DNA of 64,000 nucleotides, taken from Opisthocomus hoazin. Its lineage: Eukaryota > Chordata > Aves > Opisthocomiformes > Opisthocomidae. Where the stretch lies: the NCBI RefSeq assembly GCF_030867145.1, contig NC_134418.1:50567682-50631681 (forward strand), read 5' to 3'. Under the pieces are notes generated by a model. It was not told the DNA's origin and did no database searches. It saw only the letters and a program-made list of their open reading frames with translations. Positions 14,001 to 24,700 of this stretch are shown here, piece after piece. The stretch's first letter is position 1. Every line of letters starts with the position of its first letter. The translations under genes were made by a program, and so were the position numbers.

Positions 14001-17000
14001 TTTGAGGCTTGCTGCCAGGAGGAGTTGAAGTATCAATGCTGTTCTTCAAACAGCTAAAATGTTATCATTAACCTACTGCATTATGTGTCACATTAATGCT
14101 ATGAATTAATGTTACCTGTATTTGGTAATATTTACTCAGATTTCAGGGAACAGGTACAACACCTTTGCTTGCACCCCGTGTGTGTGCAGAGGAGCCAAAG
14201 CCAGGCTGCTTCACGCCCTTGCACCCGCAGCTGCCTGCTGTGGTCTGTCCACCTGCAAAGCAGGGAGTGACTTGGGAACCTGGCTGGTTTGCAGAGCTGA
14301 GCATCTGTTTGTTAGAGGAGCAGTGTGGGAATGAATCCGTTGGAACTGGGCGCTGGGTAATTCCTGGTGCTAAAGTGCCATGTATGAGGGAAATTAATGT
14401 TCAGGAGGCAAGGTTTTTCCTGCCTGCTCCCGACTGAAAATGCAGCACTGCACTGTAGCACTTGCCACCAGTAAACACTCGGGAAATGGATTTGGATTTG
14501 GATCTGGACCTGAGCATAAGACAGGAGCTGGTGTTGTTTGGGAAAGGGCCGAGGACATGTGCCTGGAGTCCTGCTCTCATCCTGGTCTCTCCTGCTCCAG
14601 TTTGTTCATTGATCCTTTTCCTTTTGATGCTGATGTCAAAACTCATAGATATAATCAGGAGAAAAGTGATCCAGCAACACAAATACTACAAAAATACCTT
14701 GGACTAAAAAAAAGAGAGGGAACAGTTATTTTTTTGGAATAATATTGATTTCTTGAGTTTCCCAGGATGCCTCAGATGGCAGAGGAGAGCAGCTGTTATG
14801 TGCCTCCACTGTCAGCTTGCTCTCTGCAGTGCCAGCTTCTGTCTTTGTTTTGGCATCTCTAATCCCTCCTGCTGTCTGTGCTCATATCTTTTCCCTGTCC
14901 TCGTGAACACTGCACAGTCCAACTTGAGAAAGAAAAAAGTGATAGTCCTGCATCTTTTTACCAGCCCTGCCAGTCCTCTCATCTCTGACTCAGCCACCTC
15001 CTCCTTGGTAGCCTGAGGGCGACAGCTTTAGCCTGGCCAGGTTTCCCCCACCTTCCTTGGCCTGCTGCTTCCCATACCCCCATCTCCAGGGACCAAGCAT
15101 CTCGGGACAGTAGGACTTGGGGAAATGCACAGTAGCATTTAAAACACCGATCAGATAGCCACTTCCCCCACCCTCAGTCCATTTCTCACCTCTGCTGTAA
15201 CAACAAGTATTATTGGTGTGACTGTTTTTTTAACAGCTTATTGTAAGGTTACAATGTGTGGGCTGGGGTTTCCTTTCCTAGCAAAGCAAAGGGAGAGATG
15301 TTGGACAGTCTGGCTGATGCTGTGGGATGCTCACTGGAAGGGATCTGGGGGACTTTTGACCCAGGGCTATTGGAGGTCACAGGGACTTGGGGTCAGATCA
15401 GGGTGCTGGCAGCAAGCGCTGTTGGGTGTGCTGGTGCCATGGGCATTTTGGGGACACTGGAGGCGAGCAAGTGACCTTGAGATGGGTGGCTGGTGGGGCA
15501 GCGAGTGACCTGTGTTATGAAAAAGCCGGGTACGCGCAGCTTGGTGTTTGTCTCCTTCTTGGACAGCGGCACTTGGACGCAAGGCAGCACCAGGTCTTTG
15601 GGGGCTGAGTTAAATGCAGGTTTGATGTAAAAACAAAACAAACCAAAACAAACCCGACAAAAACACGGTAATTGTTGTAGGTGTCTAAAAAAGGTTGGCA
15701 AATACCTGGCCAGGAATAGGGGTATAATTTTGTCAGAGGTCAAGAGCAAAATACATCCCACGGTATCTGTGGCAGGGGTCGGGTAGGGAAGAAGAGGGAA
15801 AACATGTGCTGAAGGTGTGAGCGTGCGTGAGAGTGAGCGGCTTTACGATGCCGTTCTCGAGGCTGAGGGGCTGTGGGGAGAGCAGCGGGACCGGGGCAGC
15901 GCCAAGGCCTCTCTGCTTGGCGGGCAGGAGGACGGAAAAAAAAGAAGCTCGTCGCACTTGGCACACGGTACAGTCCTCACGGGGCAGACATGTGTGGTCC
16001 CCTGACTGGTAATGATGGGAGGAAGAGGCAGGAGATTGGGGAGGATGAAATTAAACAGGCATCCACAACAGCAGACTGACATGTCTGGTTTCACAAGATG
16101 CTGTCAAGCGGCGGTGGTGTCACAGCATGGGAGATGCTTTCTGGATGCTGTTGTCTGCAGATGATACATCCTGGGCAAATTCAGATGATCTGCAGTTTAC
16201 AGAGCCCTGGCTCAGTACTGACCCTGCTCAAGTTCCCTTAAGTCGCTTATTTTGCAGCACCAGCATTTCCTGTGAATCCCTGTGAGCCTGCAGCCCTCGC
16301 CATATCCTCTGGGCTGTGCCTCCACCTCTGGGGCTTTGGATCCCTGCACCAAGGGGCCATTGCGGGTGGCTGTGGTTTGCCAGGGCGTTACAGCAGGGCA
16401 GGCCGGAAGCTGTTTGCCGCTGAAGGAGAACTGTGTTTCACAGGCTTCCCCTGGCACGGCAGCACCCCGGAACAGGGCTCTGCACTCTGAAGGCCTCTTT
16501 TTTCTACCCAGGGCAGCAGAAACACCTCCTTCCACCTGGGGAGGACATGCAAACACTCCTCACAGAGCATTAATGCTGTCATTTCCTTCCCCTGCAATAA
16601 AACACCCGTAGGCACCTTCTCGCTGGCCCCCTCACCCCATGGCCATGCCCGTTGTCCGTGGCTTGGCTGTGGGGAGAACCCAGCTTGCAGAGCAGAGACA
16701 CACTGCCTGCTTCAAAGCGACCTATTTGCACTTGTGGCAGTGTTGCTCTTGTGTTTTATTAACAGAGAGGGGGTGTTGCAGGCATGGAGGATTTAGCAAT
16801 GGCCAAATACAGTCAAGGAAGTTGCCTGCCTTCCACCCAGGCTGGGGCAGAGGGAAAAGCCGGGCGTATGGCTCGGGTGTGCTGGTCCTGTCCTAAACCG
16901 CGCAGGCAGAGAGGTGCAGTTGCACCGTGTCAGGGTGTGTGCATGTGTGCACACATGGAGGTTTGCAAACTCTCTGTCTCATATTACCCATGAGCAAGTA

Positions 17001-17728
17001 GGGGCTGTCTGCGCTGCTGGCTTACTGTGTTGTCTGGAGTGGATAACCCCTGCTGCAGCAAGAAACCCTGGGGTATATGCGGTGTGTGTCTGTGTATTCT
17101 CGTAGCTTGCACATGCATGTCCATACGCGTGTGCAGGTGTTGTTGCCCGTGTTTTCCAGAGCAGAGGTTTCATCCCCTGACTAGCAGATGGAAGAAGCGC
17201 TGGGGGTGCTACACTCCCTCTGTGCAGGGGGTGGGAGCCTCCCTGATCACCTCCATTTAGCAGTTCCTTTCTCTCTTGCACGAGTGCACGTGTGGGCATG
17301 AAAACAAGGCATGTCCTCTCCCTCTAGCATGGCGTTTTGTCCTGCTGCCCTGAAGCACAGGGGAAGGCTGAGTCCTGGCAGGAGAATGGTCCCATGTGGG
17401 TTTCAGCACCCTGGCCCGTGGCACCGGGCAAATGCTGCTCCCAAGTGCACGCGTTAGGAGGAAGCTGTCCCTGGGATGGGGTCCGGTGCGTGGCGTGGGC
17501 GACGCTGTAGTTGTTTGTGCGTGTCACGGCGGGAAGTGTGTGAACGGAATAAATTTAGCAGTCAAAACATAGGGCCGGCACAGTCGGTCATTAACTGCCA
17601 GCCCATCTCGTCATCCTGCAACCACAAGGAGCTTTTTTAGGGCCGGCGTCCCGGCGGAGGCTGGAGGAAGCGTGGGAGGCCAATTCCCGGCGGCAGCTCT
17701 GTGCGCGGCAGTGCTGTCTGCGGATGCC
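11006..17728. other. Intergenic DNA between CR1 fragment and DMP1 promoter
   Basis: I see no gene here. GC content climbs towards DMP1, and long open frames appear on both strands mainly for that reason. A short GATTTG/GATCTG repeat near 14488-14515 would read as Asp-Leu repeats in one frame, but it has no gene context. The last few hundred bases (about 17540-17728) are GC-rich and could hold DMP1 regulatory sequence. Confidence 0.5.
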
Positions 17729-17761
17729 ATTGGCTGCCCCGGCGCCGGACACTGGTTAAAT
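17729..17761 (+). promoter_or_regulatory. DMP1: Probable DMP1 core promoter (ATTGG plus TTAAAT)
   Basis: An inverted CCAAT motif, ATTGGCT, starts at 17729 and a TATA-like TTAAAT starts at 17756, 27 bp later. Transcription would be expected to begin about 30 bp downstream, near 17785. That leaves a short exon ending at the GG/GTAAAG donor at 17860/17861. The same pair of elements with almost the same spacing sits upstream of IBSP and MEPE in this window, which strengthens the call. The position relative to the coding exons fits the usual SIBLING plan of one untranslated first exon. No transcript data were available. Confidence 0.5.
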
Positions 17762-17785
17762 GCCCACGCTGGTGCATCAGCCCAG

Positions 17786-17860
17786 GGCATCCCAGCACGG
17801 GCAGCCAGCTTGCCTCATCCCAAGCACCAGAGGAGACACCAGCTTGAGCCATACCTCAGG
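17786..17860 (+). other. DMP1: Inferred untranslated exon 1 of DMP1
   Basis: The start is placed 30 bp after the TTAAAT element, so it is approximate. The end is set by the splice donor G/GTAAAG at 17860/17861. Intron 1 would then run to the acceptor TATTGCAG (exon 2 from 18702) or CCGCAG (exon 2 from 18708), a little upstream of the start codon. SIBLING genes typically have exactly this kind of short non-coding first exon. Confidence 0.4.
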
Positions 17861-18721
17861 GTAAAGATTTTGGTTTCTTTGGGTTGCTTTGGTATTGCCT
17901 GGAGTGAAAATGGCAGTGTTTGGGGATGGGGGTTGTAGATTTCCTTGCAAGTTTTGGTAGAAAGCGGGAGAGACTTAGGTGGGACGTAGGTGTTGCTTTG
18001 TAAGGGAAGAAATCAGGAGCGTGGCTCTTTGGTCCAGCACGTTTTGGGTGCAGGGTGATGTGCAGTGCAGTTAGCATTCCTCGTGGGGGTGCGGTGCTGG
18101 GCTTCTTAAGGGACTAGGAAAATGAGAGCAGAGCTGGGGGAAATCCCCCCGCTGCTTTACCCGCCTGCACAGGCAGCAGTGCTGCTGGGATGCTGGACCG
18201 ACCCAGCGGCCGCCGGAGAGGCAGCTCTCTGCGGGGCTATCTTACCAGAGTGCCCTGCTTTGGGGCAGTAGGGGGTTTTATGGGGCTGTGGGGACCACGC
18301 CGGGTGGGAAGTGCAGCTCTGCAGCCCACAGTCTCATGGTGCTGCCCATCAGCGGTGCCGGCACCTGTCACGGCCACCGAGCTCAGCGGGGTGGCAAGTG
18401 ACCTTACCGTGGGAACAGGGAATTCCTGTTCACAGGAACAGGAGCTTTCCTGCTCTTTAATGATGCTTAGACACGGCCAGGTATCTCACATCCCAAACTA
18501 AAGGGAAGTTCCTGCACAGGAGGTGCGAGGAGGTGGCACAAGGACAAATTCTTGGCTTGTTTGATGACATGCCAGGCTGAGCACCACATGCTGGGATGGC
18601 AAGGCTGTATCCGTTGGAAGCACTTTCTGGGGCCAGGTTACAGTCAGGGGCACGTGCAAATGCTTTGCTCTAGTGTGCAAATACTTTGCTCCCTATTGCA
18701 GCCGCAGGGACCACAGCTGCC

Positions 18722-21133
18722 ATGAGGACTGCATTCCTGGTGCTGCTCCTCTGGGCCGTAGCCTGCGCTCACCCCGTAAGTACCCACTGGACAGGTACTC
18801 AGCCCCAAACCCCGGCGGTCTCACCCAGCTGAGGCACGCCGATCACTGATCAGATGTCTCCTGGATGTGTTTAGGTGCCTGGCCGCGAGCTCGCCCGCCC
18901 CCGCCGCAGCACCCAGCAGAAGGTAAGCCGGGGGGTGCCCCAGTCCTGCGGGTGGCAGCCGCTTGCAGAGCAAGTCTGGGATGAGGAGCCAGCCCTGGGC
19001 AGGCACCATGGGCGAAGAGCTGCCACTTCTGTGGGTCTTTGACGTTTGTCTGTCTATCCATTCTTTTCAAGATGGGTTGGTATCACCTCACCTGAGCTTT
19101 GCCTTGCCTCCCTGTGCACATTCCAAATTCACCTAATGTGCTCTGCTGTGTTGGTCCTGAAAAGGAGTTGCTGTGCTATGAACCATCACAGTTTGCGCTT
19201 TCTGGGTTGCCTTTTTGTTGGTGGCTACACTTTTTTTTGCATCAGAAGAAACAGCTGAAGGGCTGAGGTGTGAGCGATGAAAAAGGCTTAAGCACTTGCG
19301 TGGCTTAGGAGCAATATATCATCCTGCAGCAGTAGCAGTAGCACTAAATGTGCAGTGGTGTTTAATAAACCAAAGCACTGTGTCATGTTTTGCCTCCAGG
19401 GTACAGCAAGTGAAGATTACATCAACAAGCTGGGCAACCTCCTGGGTGGTGGAGATGGCAGACATCCTTCTGCCAGTGCAGAGAGGGGGGACAATACACT
19501 TGCCGGGGACCTGCAGGGTGGGAACGCCGTGGGCGAGGAGCTGGCTGAGCATGGTGGTGAAGACAAGGGAGGCAGAGTTGGGCAGGCTCAGCACCTGAAC
19601 CGGGTGGACCATGAGGACACGAGTGCCTGGGATGGAAATGGCCTTGGTTTCCTGGTGAGTGTGCGGAGAGGGGTGTTTTTCTCTGCCAGGAAAGCACACT
19701 TAGCCCTAAATCTGGTGTTCAGAATAGCGCTTGGCCTGCCCAGCAAGCAGTGCCGATAGCGCCTGTGACCTGCAAGCCTTTGCATTCATCTCCGTTTGTC
19801 ACCTCCATAGGAGGAGGATGCACGCGATGCTGATGATGGTGACAATGGAGAGCACTACGGCACTGGAGACATAGGGCTTCCCTCCCGCACTGGTGGGCTA
19901 CTGGATGAGGAGGATGACAGTGGGGATGACACTTTTGACGAGAATGGGGAAGAGGAGGGGGGCGAAGGTCCTACTTATGTGGCTGGTGCCAATGGGGCAG
20001 GCAAACGTGGCCACGACGCTGGCCGTGGGGACGCAGGGGCTGTTGGAGGGCACGGCGACAGCAGCAGCAGTAGCAGCAGTGAGAGCGTTGGGGCAGACCA
20101 CCGCCGGTACAGGAACTACCTTGGCAGCCGGTATGAGCGGACCTACAGGTGGGGAGGGGGCAGCAGCAGCAGCCAGGAGGAGGAGGAGGAGGAGGAGGAG
20201 GAGGAGAGCTACGACTTCAAGGATGAAGCCATGCAGGGTGACGATCCCTCCGTCTTCGATGGCCCAGGCAGCAGCTACAAGGGGCGCCGCGCTGGCCCCC
20301 GCACTCCGGGGAGCAGCCGAGATAGTGGCTGGGGGGCTGGCTCCCACCCCTGGGAGGAGGGTGACAGCAGGTCCCCGGAGGTGGAGGATGCTGACGTGGG
20401 AGAAGACAGCCCATCCACGGAGGAAAACAGTCAGTTGGAAGAGCCTGTCACCAGCCAGTCAGAAGAAAACAGCGCCAGCCGCTCCGGGGAGGACAGGGAT
20501 GGGGAGGACAGCCCCTCCATGGAGGGTGAGGGCAGCAAGTCCAGAGAGGAGACTGCTGACCGGTTGGACGAAGATCTGGGGGAGTCGCCGGAGGATATCT
20601 CCCAGGAGGCAGTAGGCACGTCAAGTGAGCGCAGCAGCAGATGGTCCCAGGAAGGGCAGGAAGACCGGGAGTCTGCTGAGGACAGGAGTGTGCCATCCAC
20701 ACCTGACAGTGAGTCCTGGGAAGACATGGGTGACCAGAGCAAGTCCAGGGAAGATGATGGCGACCAGATCCAGTCCACAGAGGACACTGTGGAGGAGTCA
20801 AAGGAGGACAAGAATGACTCCGGCCCTGATAGAGACATGCTGAGCACATCAGCTGAGAGCCAGAGTGCATCCCCGGAGGAAGATGGCAGCCAAGAGGACA
20901 ATGCAGATGAGGACAGCAGGTCCACAGAGAGCAACAGCGAGTCCCAGGAGGATGATGACAATGATGATGAGGAGAGCCACTCCCAGGAGGATGCCACACG
21001 TGAGTCCAGCAGCCGTGGAGATGACAGCTCGCCACAGAGCCTGGAGAGTGGGAGTCGCAGACGACGGCTGGGTGCCTACCACAAGAAGCCTGCTGCCGAC
21101 TATGATGACAACGACTGCCAGGACGGGTACTGA
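18722..21133 (+). CDS. DMP1: Dentin matrix acidic phosphoprotein 1 (four coding exons)
   Basis: Secreted acidic phosphoprotein of bone matrix, made by osteocytes, that binds calcium, nucleates apatite and helps control phosphate balance. Coding exons are 18722-18775, 18875-18922, 19400-19654 and 19811-21133. All junctions are GT-AG and phase 0, giving 559 residues. Exon 2 encodes the signal peptide MRTAFLVLLLWAVACAHP, probably cleaved after residue 16. The last exon encodes 440 residues rich in Ser, Glu and Asp with many S-x-E kinase sites. It includes a run of ten Glu (20177-20206), MQGDDP at residue 260 (20231-20248), which matches the BMP1/tolloid cleavage site MQxDDP of mammalian DMP1, and an RGD integrin motif at residues 521-523 (21014-21022). 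The C-terminal AYHKKPAADYDDNDCQDGY matches the conserved DMP1 tail, so identity is secure. The 255-nt third coding exon may fuse what are two exons in mammals. Confidence 0.96.
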
Positions 21134-21734
21134 CACATGCCCCACAGCCTCGTCAGTGCTGGGGGGGTGCGGGGGGAGGAGGGGTTTAATTTATTTGCGA
21201 CATAGGCTGGTTGACATCTTCCTGGGAAGATGCTGTGGGTAAATGGAGGTGGGTTCGCCGGGGCTTGACCTGGGCGAAGTGGGAGGTGATGCTAGACACA
21301 GGGAACACACCAAACCGCAGTGAGAAAAGCCATTTCCTACACCAAACCAGAGAGCAGCTGAGCGCTGCGAGTGCCAGCAGGGTGATGCTGCCTGCTTGCC
21401 TTGAGGACACAGTGGCGGCTCGGCACTCCGGGAGCTGTGCCTGGGCACGGTGGGTAGAAAGGTCCCTGTGTTCACCCCTTGTATTTACCTACCACTGCCC
21501 TTAAAGCACCTGCCCAGACTCCAGCGGGAGCTTTCTGCTAAGTTCCACGTCCTGCACATAAGGAAGAAAAGCTACAGCTGGTGTGCACACGCGGTGCGTG
21601 GGCTCAGTGGAGCGTGAAGTACCACTTCAGGAAGGGATGTATGTAATATTTTGTAAGAAATGTACAGAAAACATTATATTGTATCCTTTTTGAACTTCTA
21701 TTTCAAAGCTGAAATGTACCCTGTTAATTTCTTT

Positions 21735-21740
21735 AATAAA
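21735..21740 (+). terminator. DMP1: DMP1 polyadenylation signal AATAAA
   Basis: AATAAA lies 600 bp after the DMP1 stop codon, at the end of an AT-rich stretch, and a GT-rich segment (CAGTGGTGCGGTTTG) follows. This implies a 3' UTR of about 620 nt beginning with a G-rich run and a TTTAATTTATTTG motif near 21184-21198. No other AATAAA lies between the stop codon and this site. Confidence 0.75.
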
Positions 21741-21759
21741 CATTAAAACCATCAAACTC

Positions 21760-24700
21760 CACAGTGGTGCGGTTTGAAGTGCTGCTGTTTTTCTCTCCTG
21801 GGGGAGTCGGGTGCTGCAATTTGGGGTTGGACTGGAGGAAGCAGGGAGCAAAGAGCAGGCTGCTTGCACAGGTAGCCGCAGCATGTGGGGATAAGGGGGA
21901 AAGCAGAGGCTGAGGGGTGTTCCCACCCTCCTATTTTCAGGCATGGCAAGGGCCAGCCCTGCCCCTAGGTGACCCAGCAGTGCGGTGGAAGAGTTGGCCA
22001 ATGACCCCAATGAGCTGGGCCTGGGGCTTTGCTATATAACGGCCATAACTTACTGCAGCGTGAGTAAGGGTTGTTCTGCTCTTCCTGAGGTGCTGGGAAG
22101 GAGATGACCCAGGGTATGGGGTCTCTCCTGGACCAGTGACTCTGGGTGCCCATGGTGGCCCCTGTTGCCAGGTCCCCTGCAGCAGACGCAGATGAGCAAG
22201 GGAAAGGAGGTTCTTGTGGGCTGGTAGATCATGGTGAAAGCCTCTTTTACTCAGTGTGCTTTTTTTTTTTTTATTTTCTTACACCAGCAAGCACGTAAAC
22301 CACGCGTTATTTGTTTAAAAGCACATCCTGGCCCTTCTTACTTGTTCACGTGTGTATGACGAGCTGTACAGCACGGATATCAATGCTGATGGAGGAAGCC
22401 GTGGGCTGTTGCATGGCTGCACAGTTCTGCAGCATGGAGTTGTGGCTCTGCAGGGGACAGTCTCCAAGGGGTCAGCATGAGTGGGTGCATGCCTTTTCAG
22501 CTGCCTTGGGTCAGCAGTGTCGTTGCTGGGCATTGTGACACTGAGTTCAGGAACCAGTAGAGAAATGAAATAATTTTTTATGACTCATAGCAAAACTGCA
22601 CTGAATTTGTTGACTTTTTCTGCCACTACAAAAAGCTAGGAGCTGAACAGCTGCTGGTTTTAGTGGCATTTATATTTAATTTCCACCCTGTGTAAGCTTT
22701 TTTTGCTTCTGTATGAGATTAGTTCTGAAATGTGCAGCTTCCCCGGGCTGCTGCCCTGGAACGAGCCTTTCTCCTGGCCCTGCCTTCTCTGACCCACTGA
22801 TCCCCACTTCTCAGTGGATACCTTGGCTGCGACTTGCCCCTTATTTTTTGGATGCCTTGCATTAGCTGCGTAAGGAGTTGATAATGCTGTGACGATGATG
22901 ATGCCTGTCAGGGTCACTGGTACTAAATGCTGGTGTACAGCCCCATCGCTGGGCAGAAAGACAGCAGGCATGGGTTTGGCTGCAGCCCAGAGGTACAAAA
23001 AGGACTGGATGACTGCCGTTGCTTTGGTTTAAAATTGTAGTAATGATGTGTTTGCTGGCTCCTCTGCGTGGGGGCGCAGGGTCGGGCCCTGCTGTGAGCT
23101 CTCCCGTGTCCGGCAAGTGGTGCTGCTGCTCTGGCAGCAGGGACGTTTCGGGTGCTGGCTCTGCCACGGGGCTGGGTCGCATCCCCGGGGATATCAGCAG
23201 CGGTGTTTGTGTGGGGACAGCTGGTGGGGATGGGGACCGGGAGGTTTTTTTCGACTCGCTCCAGGAAAGAGAGTGTCCTTGTGCAAGCGGTGTTGGGATG
23301 AGCGGCAGCACGGAACAGCTGGGGAGGGGGCTGCTCACCTTCACCCCCCTGCAAAGGGGATGGCGAGCAGTTGTCCTCCTCTTGTTCCATGCGCAGAGAG
23401 AAAAACTGGTTTGATTTGGCTTTTGTTTGAGCAGGGAGGGCGTGTGCCTTGCAAACAGGGCATGTGGCATGCTGCTGCACCCTGTGCTGGAGGGGTAGCC
23501 AGCTGCGCTCCCCCCGCACGTGAGTCCCCTTCACGTGCCTTCTCAGGGATTTGCTGCAGTTGCACGTGTGTCCCCGCCAGCAACACCCAAAATTTGCCTC
23601 CCGCTGGCTGCCTGCTCCCCAAAGGCCAGGGAGCCGGTGCCAGAGCTGGCTGCTGCCTGCTGGGATGGCTTCCCACAGGACCATCCCTCCCGGGCATCGT
23701 GGCAGGGGCGAAAATCAACCCTTTTCTGGGGAACCCTCCCACCTGGCTGCAGGGAGGGAGCTGCTCGTGGTGGCCCTGCGCAGGGACGTGCTCAACACCT
23801 GTCTGCGAGGACAGGCAGTGTTTTGGAGACGCTGGTAACACTGGGCTGTCCCCATCAAATGCTGTTCATCCGTGTGCGAGTGGGGCCATCCCACTTGCCA
23901 TCTGGAGGGCCTTGGTGGCAGGCAACACTTCGTGGGGTGAAGTTTTGGATGGCCAGAGATAGAGTGGCCAAAAGATGCTTGCTTTGAGGATTTTAAGGCA
24001 TTTTTGGCAGCAGCCCATGTGTTTGGTTTTTGCGGCATGTGCCTGTGCGTGGTCAGCATCTGAGGGGAGTGCTCCTGCTCTCTGCTGTTGGGCAGGCAGG
24101 AGAAGCAGGCTGGGAAGGTTGGCTGCAGGATCTGCCGTCACTGGAGGTGTTCCTGCATCCCGCTTCGGGTGCGATGAAGTTGTACTGATCAGCTTGCCCA
24201 GTGGGTTAGCCAAGGATAAAAAAAATGCCCACATCAATGTATGTACTTTTCTTATGCATCCACATGGCATTTTTGGTGTGTTGGGGGTGGCCTCTAGAGC
24301 TGAATGCAGTGATTTACCCAGGAATCAGCACTGGGGTTTAAAGCAGATATTTTTGGTCACATTCAGGTTTGTGAAAACATGAGTCTGCATCATCTTAAAA
24401 GAAAGGTTTCTGCTTGTTTGTTTTTTTGTCCTTTCCAAGAAGAAAAAAATCTATTTTTTAATAAGTAGCTGGTGTGGCCAAAGTGGTGGGAGGCAGCAGC
24501 AGCAAGCCCAGCTGCAACAGCTGGATTTGGGGTGGCAACAGCACACAAGATGTATTTATTCAACCCCCTTATTTTTCTGGCTTTGGCTGGAGAAATGGAG
24601 AGACCCTCATGACCAGCAGAGCATCTCTCCATCCAGCAGCGGCCTTTTTGGCAGCGCAGCCAAGCGCCCTGGGCTTCCCATGGCAGGCTGAGCACTGCAG

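Noticed and set aside
14488-14515. Asp-Leu repeat encoded by GATTTG units, considered as a DSPP or other acidic-gene remnant
   Set aside because: Only a few units of a simple repeat, without Ser-Asp sequence or an exon boundary.
19898-21035. Leu/Ser-rich minus-strand frames opposite the DMP1 last exon
   Set aside because: They are reverse complements of GAG, AGC and GAT codon repeats and disappear outside the acidic exon.
22862-23987. Several frames up to 304 codons on both strands between DMP1 and IBSP
   Set aside because: They overlap antisense in a GC-rich block, have low-complexity composition, and show no signal peptide, splice pattern or family resemblance.
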